This document shows positions 59,040 to 64,000 of a stretch of 64,000 bases of DNA, piece after piece. The stretch's first letter is position 1. Each line of letters begins with the position of its first letter. The notes below the pieces were generated by a model that ran no database searches, was not told where the DNA came from, and saw only the letters and a program-made list of their open reading frames with translations. Source of the stretch: an uncultured Caulobacterales bacterium (lineage in GTDB: Bacteria; Pseudomonadota; Alphaproteobacteria; Caulobacterales; Maricaulaceae); NCBI GenBank assembly GCA_937928165.1, contig CALFVT010000002.1, positions 186,001-250,000 of the forward strand, read 5' to 3'. The translations under genes were made by a program, and so were the position numbers.

Positions 59040-61406
59040 ATGACAGGGACGACTCCAATTTATTCGAATATAAAGGCGGCCCTTTTGGGCGCGTCTTTTT
59101 TGGTCATAGGGGCCTGTGATAACGCGCAGCCCTCACCAGATGGCCCCGCAAAATCTCCGCTTGATACCGCGGTTGAGGCCACCCAGCCCAAGGCCCAAAG
59201 TTATCTGACCCGTCGCCCCGGTGAGGGCGTTTTAACGCCGGAACGGATTAATTCCGGCCCGAGCCTGAGCGGGCGGGCTGGTCTTCGAAATGCGGTTATC
59301 TCCCCCGATGGCTCAATGGTTACATTTTTGCGGCCCACCCCCGATAGTCCCAGCCAACTCGGATTATGGGCCTATGATATTGAAAGCGGTGAAGATCGGG
59401 TTCTTGTTAGCGCCTCTGATCTTATTTCCGGGCCCGAAGTGCTTTCGGAAGAGGAAAAAAACCGCCGTGAACGGGCGCGTGAATATGGCTCGGGTATTAT
59501 TTCCTATCAATTTGTTACCGATAGGCTTTTGATGTTTCCTTTGGGGGGCGATATTTATCTTTACGATCTGGACGCCGAAGAAAGCCGCCAAGTAACAGCC
59601 ACACTTGGCTTTGAATCTGATCCTAAAGTTGCTGCGGGCGGGCAATATGTTGCCTATGTGCGCAGTAATGAGCTTTATGTCACCGATATAAAAACAGGGC
59701 TTGAGCGCCAACTCACCAATAGTGCCACGGATGTTATTCGTAACGCGACGGCCAGTTTCGTTGTCCAAGAAGAACTTGACCGTTCCACCGGCTATTGGTG
59801 GTCACCCGATGCGGAGCGCCTTGCCTATACACAAATTGATGAAAGCCCAATCGCGATTGAAAGCCGCCTGGATTTCGGCCCAGACGGTATTTCAACCGTC
59901 AGCCAGCGCTATCCCTTTGCGGGCACTGATAATGCACGGGTTAAATTGGGCGTTGTTCCCCGTAAAGGTGGCCAAACAACATGGGTTGATCTTGGCGAAG
60001 ATGAAGATATCTATCTGACCCGCGTCACATGGAGCGCAGACGGCCAAAGCCTTTATGCAGGGGTGTTAAAGCGCGACCATAAAACTCATATTATCTATGA
60101 CATTAATCCTAAGACCGGGGCGTCTAAAGTTTTAAATACGGAAAGCTCGCCGACATGGCTGAATATCCGCTCAAGCTACCGCGCCCTTGAAAACGGCCAT
60201 CTTATTTACACCGCCGAGCGTAATGATAAGCGCCAAGTCTTTACCCTCTCGCCGGATGGTGTTGAGACAGCGGTAACGCCGGATAGCCTATTGGTTAATT
60301 CGCTAAATTGCCTGAATGAAGACAGCGGCGAGATTTATGTGTCCGGCTGGCAAGATACGCCGCTAGAGCGCCATATTTTCAAAATTAATATGGACGGTAG
60401 CGGGCTGACCCAGCTCTCAGACGGGGCGGGGCGACATTTCGCAAGCTTTGCGGCAAATTGTTCGCGCTATATCGGCGGGTTTTCAAGCCCGTCTACCCCG
60501 CCGCAAAGCCGCGTCTTTGATAATCAAGGTGCGCCGTTATTATGGCTGCGGGAAAATACGCTCTCTGCGGAGGCTGACCATCCTTACATGGAATTTCTTG
60601 GCGCTCATGTCACCCCTGAATTTGGCCAAGTTCCGGCCGATGATGGGACGTTGATGGATTATATGCTGTTTAAGCCTAAAGACTTGGCGCCAGGTGAAAA
60701 ACGTCCTGCGATTACGCTTGTTTACGGCGGGCCGGGCGTACAGCGTGTGAGCCGCACATGGGGTAATATGTTGGCGCAAATGCTCGCGGGCCACGGCTTT
60801 GTCGTGTTCCAGCTTGATAACCGCGGCGCGACGAACCGCGGCAAAGCTTTCGAAGATGTGCTTTACCGCAGCATGGGTAAGGCCGAGGTCATCGACCAGT
60901 CAACCGGCGCAGAGTGGCTGAAATCACAGCCCTTTGTGGATAGCGAAAAAATGGGAATATATGGCTGGTCTTACGGCGGCTATATGACCTTGCATATGCT
61001 CGCGCAGACGGATCATTATGCCTCCGGTGTATCGGGCGCGCCTGTGACCGATTGGGCGCTTTATGACACCGCCTATACAGAGCGTTATTTGGGCGATCCG
61101 CGTCCAGACCACCCAAATTATACCGCCGGAGCCTATGAGAATAATTCCGTTTTTGCCCATATTGACGGATTAACTGAGGATTTACTGCTTATTCACGGCA
61201 TGGCCGATGATAATGTTGTGTTTCGCCATTCTGTCAAGCTGATGGACGCCATGCAAAAGTCGGGGCAGCATAATATGCGGATTATGACCTATCCCGGCGA
61301 AAAGCACGGCTTTCGAAATGGCGCGAACCGTACCCATAGAGATCGGCAGTTACTTGACTTTTTCCTTGAGACCTTAGGCCCTGTCAAAGAAGACCTTCCC
61401 CAATAA
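59040..61406 (+). CDS. Dipeptidyl-peptidase IV-like S9 serine peptidase, lipoprotein
   Basis: S9 family peptidase of 788 residues that removes dipeptides from exported peptides. The ATG at 59040 has GAGGCGAGG upstream. The signal ends in the lipobox VIGAC, so the enzyme is membrane anchored. The N-terminal beta propeller covers about 90-520; the hydrolase domain has GYxMTLHM after the nucleophile GWSYGGYM, the Asp in LIHGMADDNV and the His in GEKHGFR. Family DPP IV layout is clear (VYGGPGVQRVSRTWGN; WSPDAERLAYTQIDES). Confidence 0.95.
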   Translation: MTGTTPIYSNIKAALLGASFLVIGACDNAQPSPDGPAKSPLDTAVEATQPKAQSYLTRRPGEGVLTPERINSGPSLSGRAGLRNAVISPDGSMVTFLRPTPDSPSQLGLWAYDIESGEDRVLVSASDLISGPEVLSEEEKNRRERAREYGSGIISYQFVTDRLLMFPLGGDIYLYDLDAEESRQVTATLGFESDPKVAAGGQYVAYVRSNELYVTDIKTGLERQLTNSATDVIRNATASFVVQEELDRSTGYWWSPDAERLAYTQIDESPIAIESRLDFGPDGISTVSQRYPFAGTDNARVKLGVVPRKGGQTTWVDLGEDEDIYLTRVTWSADGQSLYAGVLKRDHKTHIIYDINPKTGASKVLNTESSPTWLNIRSSYRALENGHLIYTAERNDKRQVFTLSPDGVETAVTPDSLLVNSLNCLNEDSGEIYVSGWQDTPLERHIFKINMDGSGLTQLSDGAGRHFASFAANCSRYIGGFSSPSTPPQSRVFDNQGAPLLWLRENTLSAEADHPYMEFLGAHVTPEFGQVPADDGTLMDYMLFKPKDLAPGEKRPAITLVYGGPGVQRVSRTWGNMLAQMLAGHGFVVFQLDNRGATNRGKAFEDVLYRSMGKAEVIDQSTGAEWLKSQPFVDSEKMGIYGWSYGGYMTLHMLAQTDHYASGVSGAPVTDWALYDTAYTERYLGDPRPDHPNYTAGAYENNSVFAHIDGLTEDLLLIHGMADDNVVFRHSVKLMDAMQKSGQHNMRIMTYPGEKHGFRNGANRTHRDRQLLDFFLETLGPVKEDLPQ

Positions 61407-61426
61407 TAAAGGCGCGCTGAGGGGCT

Positions 61427-62275
61427 TTATGTCTTATCCGTCTTTGATCGTGGTTCATTGGCGAAGGGCGGAATAATCAGCCTGTCACTTTCATCGGTTT
61501 CCGGTCTTTTTAGGGCCGGAATATCAAGGGTGTCTTCAATATCTTTACGTTCTGCTTTACGGGTGGCCTCACGGATATCCCCGCGCAGTAGGGCGGTTTC
61601 AACTTGGCTGTCGTCGAGGGCAAAAGATTTTTCAATATCTCGGCTTGCGGCCTCATAATCTTCTTGTTTCAGATTTAAATCTGCACGGTAGCGGTAAGCT
61701 TCTGCTTTTTGCGGCGCAAGTATGAGGGCTTTATTTAAATCATTTTTAGCCGATGTATAATCTTTAAGCCCCGCAGAGGCACGGGCGCGGGTAATTAAAA
61801 GGTCAACATGTTCAGGCCTAATCTCTAGCCCTGCACCGGCGGCGGCGCGGGCTTTTTTATGATCTTCCGCAATAATCCAAAACCCGGCGGCTTCGAAATA
61901 ATAATCTGCTTTTTGGCTGTCAGTTATGCTATGGGGAAAGCGGGCTAGGCGTTCCATGCGGTGCGCGGCCAATTCTGTGCGCCCAAGCCCAAAAAGCGCC
62001 ATAGCGATGCAGTGCTGCGCGCGAAACCCGCCCCCTTCATTTTGCCATGTTAAGGCCGCTTCATAGGCGTTCTCTGGATTGTCCGATATTTTATCAAGGC
62101 AGGCTTCATGGCGAAGATCAAAGGCGGTGGGTAGATTATCTGCTGCATTATTTGGCGCGCTGTTAGGCGGGGCGGCCTCTTGCGCCCTTATAGCAGAGGC
62201 GTAAAAAATCATTAGGCCTGCGCTGATTATACAGGCTGGCCGTAGACAGGCGGCGTAAGATAGCTTTAAACTCAT
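61427..62275 (-). CDS. Exported tetratricopeptide-repeat protein
   Basis: Protein of 282 residues; the start at 62275 gives a signal-like N-terminus (MSLKLSYAACLRPACII...SAIRAQEA). Six or so TPR units fill residues about 45-250 (AALTWQNEGGGFRAQHCIAMALFGLG, ARAAAGAGLEIRPEHVDLL, AKNDLNKALILAPQKAEAY, ASRDIEKSFALDDSQVE as patterns). Function: scaffold for a protein complex, partners unknown. The longer reading from 62320 adds 15 doubtful residues over the start of the next gene. Confidence 0.82.
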   Translation of the reverse strand: MSLKLSYAACLRPACIISAGLMIFYASAIRAQEAAPPNSAPNNAADNLPTAFDLRHEACLDKISDNPENAYEAALTWQNEGGGFRAQHCIAMALFGLGRTELAAHRMERLARFPHSITDSQKADYYFEAAGFWIIAEDHKKARAAAGAGLEIRPEHVDLLITRARASAGLKDYTSAKNDLNKALILAPQKAEAYRYRADLNLKQEDYEAASRDIEKSFALDDSQVETALLRGDIREATRKAERKDIEDTLDIPALKRPETDESDRLIIPPFANEPRSKTDKT

Positions 62276-62341
62276 AAGGCCGTGTAACCAGAGAGCTGCG
62301 CCTTGACAATCACCAACCACATTAAAACTCAGTTAGGCGAT

Positions 62342-63523
62342 ATGACGCCGCTTCCGAAGAACTGGTTATTTTTGGGGGTGGGTTATTGCGCCAAAGCCCT
62401 TATCCACCACCTACCAGACGGTCTAAACCTAGCCGGCACCAGCCGTAATCCCGATGAATGGCCTCAAAGCCTGAAAGCGCGGGTGAAGGGCCTTACCTTT
62501 GATGGGGGCAAACCAAAGGGAATATCTCATGATTTGAAACATGCTCTCAGTGAGGCGGAGGTTTTAATTATGTCCCAGCCGCCATCTGCGGCGGGTGATC
62601 CCTTTCTCACGGCTATTCATAGTGATATTAAAGATCTCATGCCGCGCGTTAAATGGGCGGGATATTTATCTGCGACCAGTCTATATGGTGAGCGCGCAGG
62701 CGGCTGGGCCTATGAGCATGATGGCCCGCGTCCAAAATCGCAGCGAGGGCGGTACCGCGCAGAAGCGGAACTGGCGTGGCTTGAAACCGGCCTGCCTGTT
62801 CATATTTTCCGCCTTGCCGGGATTTACGGCGGGGCTTATTTTGGCCAAAGCCGCAGCCCATTTGAACGGATAAGAACGGGGCAGGCCCGCGCCGTAGTTA
62901 AGCCCGGCCATGTTGTCAACCGTATCCACGTTGATGATATTGTAAGCGCAGTTTTATCCTCCATTGCGGCTCCGGCCCCTTTGCAAATCTATAACGTCTC
63001 GGACGGGAACCCCGCGCCGCCGCAAGACGTCCTTTGTTTTGCTGCTCGGCTCTGCGGCGCGGACCTGCCGCCGAAGGTGAATGTGGATAGCTCGGAAATC
63101 TCTGAAATGTCCCGTAGTTTTTATGCAGAGACCAAACGTGTCTCGATTGATAAACTTAAAGAACGGCTTGACTGGCGGCCCCAATTTTCTGCCTATCAAA
63201 GCGGTCTTATATCCATTTATAAATCTGAAATGAATTGGCCCGACGTAGTTATATTTGCCGGCCATGTTGACGTACCAAAGGCGCGGCGGCACATCATTGC
63301 GCAGGCTCTCCCGCGCCATATTGAATTATCCCGCCAAGAGCCTGGATGTTTGCGCTTTGATATAGAGGCTGATGAACAGATTGCCGGCCGTTATCATATT
63401 CATGAGGTGTTTAAAACGCCCGCTGATTTTAAGGCGCACCAAAACCGCTGCGATACAAGCCCTTGGGCGGCGGCCATAAAGGGCCTTGACGGATGTTACC
63501 TTATCTTCATGGACGGCGTTTAA
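62342..63523 (+). CDS. Fused NAD-dependent epimerase/dehydratase-like and antibiotic-biosynthesis-monooxygenase-like protein
   Basis: 393-residue protein. The N-terminal 290 residues form an SDR of the YeeZ/extended type: the Rossmann start LFLGVGYCAKALIHHL, YLSATSLYGERAG (Ser-Tyr), HIFRLAGIYGG and the NRIHVDDIVSAVLS block. The active-site Lys position has weak match. From about 302 to 393 an ABM (antibiotic biosynthesis monooxygenase) domain follows: VIFAGHVDVPKARRHI, SRQEPGCLRFDIEAD, YHIHEVFKTPADFKAHQ. The ATG at 62342 with AGG nearby is better than a TTG at 62303. Fusion of these two is unusual. Confidence 0.82.
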   Translation: MTPLPKNWLFLGVGYCAKALIHHLPDGLNLAGTSRNPDEWPQSLKARVKGLTFDGGKPKGISHDLKHALSEAEVLIMSQPPSAAGDPFLTAIHSDIKDLMPRVKWAGYLSATSLYGERAGGWAYEHDGPRPKSQRGRYRAEAELAWLETGLPVHIFRLAGIYGGAYFGQSRSPFERIRTGQARAVVKPGHVVNRIHVDDIVSAVLSSIAAPAPLQIYNVSDGNPAPPQDVLCFAARLCGADLPPKVNVDSSEISEMSRSFYAETKRVSIDKLKERLDWRPQFSAYQSGLISIYKSEMNWPDVVIFAGHVDVPKARRHIIAQALPRHIELSRQEPGCLRFDIEADEQIAGRYHIHEVFKTPADFKAHQNRCDTSPWAAAIKGLDGCYLIFMDGV

Positions 63524-63615
63524 ATAAGGCGCTATAAATAGGCCCAGTAACTCTGCTCTAGCTCTGTGAAAGGATGCGACATGATTTCCCCGCCAAAACC
63601 ATCCATAATCTTGTG

Positions 63616-64000
63616 ATGCGAACAGCGCCTAAAAATTCCTGTCCCAGCTTAAGCGTTATTATCCCGGTTTTTCGCGATGATACGGCTTTGGCAGATTTGC
63701 TCTCCCGCCTTGGTACATTCGGGATTGAGCGGATTTATGTTGTTGACGGTGAAGGCCGTCTATCGCCGCCGCAAAATATCTTGCGGCTTTTAAGCGAGTA
63801 CCCCTGCGCCCATTGGAGCCAAGCGCCGCGTGGGCGCGGCCCGCAGATTGCGCATGGCATTGGGCAAGCCTTAGAACATGGATGTGAAACCCTTTGGGTG
63901 CTCCACGCAGATGCCGTGCCGCATGCTTTTGCCCCCATAGAAATCATGCGAGTTTTGGCGCGCCCCACAACGGCTTTGGGCATGTTCCGGCTTAGCTTTG
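63616..64000 (+). CDS. TIGR04283-type glycosyltransferase (5' part; cut by window end)
   Basis: Partial gene read from the ATG at 63616. 128 residues visible: LSVIIPVFRDDTALADLLSRL, then IYVVDGEG, and PRGRGPQIAHGIGQALEHG followed by LWVLHADAVP, which matches the RGRxxQxNxG...LHxDxxP signature of the TIGR04283 GT2 group, often in arsenosugar or related loci. The end is outside the window. Substrate unknown. Confidence 0.85.
   Translation, partial: MRTAPKNSCPSLSVIIPVFRDDTALADLLSRLGTFGIERIYVVDGEGRLSPPQNILRLLSEYPCAHWSQAPRGRGPQIAHGIGQALEHGCETLWVLHADAVPHAFAPIEIMRVLARPTTALGMFRLSF

Noticed and set aside
1-64000. Prophage, integrase or insertion sequence
   Set aside because: No transposase, integrase, phage structural gene or flanking repeats seen in any frame; the gene order looks like core chromosome.

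Overview
The window is a gene-dense stretch of an alphaproteobacterial chromosome of moderate GC content. The evidence is gene content and order: the leuS-lptE-holA chain with 4-bp overlaps, DUF3576 and DUF2794 proteins, the RegB-SenC-RegA (PrrBCA/ActSR) redox locus, an OmpR-type regulator divergent from an L,D-transpeptidase, and an xth-lolA pair. A TonB-dependent receptor, a lipoprotein-type S9 peptidase and many small envelope lipoproteins suggest a free-living aerobic, probably aquatic, oligotroph. I cannot name the order securely; Maricaulales/Hyphomonadaceae or Kordiimonadales-like lineages would fit. I see no phage, insertion sequence, CRISPR array, rRNA or tRNA gene.

Layout. 1-6.2 kb (minus strand): MscS channel (cut by the edge), holA, lptE, leuS, a solo LuxR-type regulator and a DUF3576 lipoprotein. 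6.4-13.6 kb: a repeat-bearing porin, a ThiE/TenI-like protein divergent from YggS, an L,D-transpeptidase divergent from a response regulator, then xth, lolA, glyoxalase I and a small membrane protein. 13.8-24.7 kb: flavin reductase-nth, an ATP-grasp protein, an adenosine kinase-type PfkB enzyme, dapB, a minimal BLUF photoreceptor, an NhaC-type antiporter, a TPR protein, a P1 peptidase, a DUF547 lipoprotein and a sterol-desaturase family enzyme. 24.8-34.3 kb: TonB receptor, CcmI-like protein, aldo/keto reductase, dnaK-fkbM-dnaJ (fkbM lies between the chaperone genes), alkB, and a DUF2975/YozG pair. 34.4-44.6 kb: rdgB-hemW, an envelope cluster (LpoA-like, rsmI, yraN, BON lipoprotein) recalling the E. 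coli yraL-yraP region, an ArsC/YffB protein, a lipase, two YbjQ proteins, gshB and a MATE pump. 44.6-45.2 kb has no convincing gene but several strong inverted repeats. 45.2-53.8 kb: RegA, RegB and SenC, a large unknown lipoprotein, a YgjP-type protease, N-formylglutamate amidohydrolase, AI-2E transporter and DUF1223. 54.1-58.5 kb: a small glycan-modification island with two GT2 glycosyltransferases around a multidomain sulfotransferase/DUF616 protein. 58.5-64 kb: DUF2794, dipeptidyl-peptidase-like S9 lipoprotein, TPR protein, a dehydrogenase-monooxygenase fusion, and a glycosyltransferase cut by the window end.

Themes. Many products act in the envelope: LPS assembly, lipoprotein trafficking, peptidoglycan synthesis control, porin and TonB uptake, BON and DUF547 lipoproteins, glycan tailoring. 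Environmental sensing is the second theme: redox (RegBA-SenC), blue light (BLUF), acyl-homoserine-lactone-like signals (solo LuxR), heat (a sigma-32-like promoter before dnaK).

Most worth checking: the sulfotransferase-coiled coil-repeat-DUF616 fusion, the structured gene-free region at 44.6-45.2 kb, the truncated but residue-complete BLUF protein, the fkbM insertion in the chaperone cluster, and the dehydrogenase-monooxygenase fusion.
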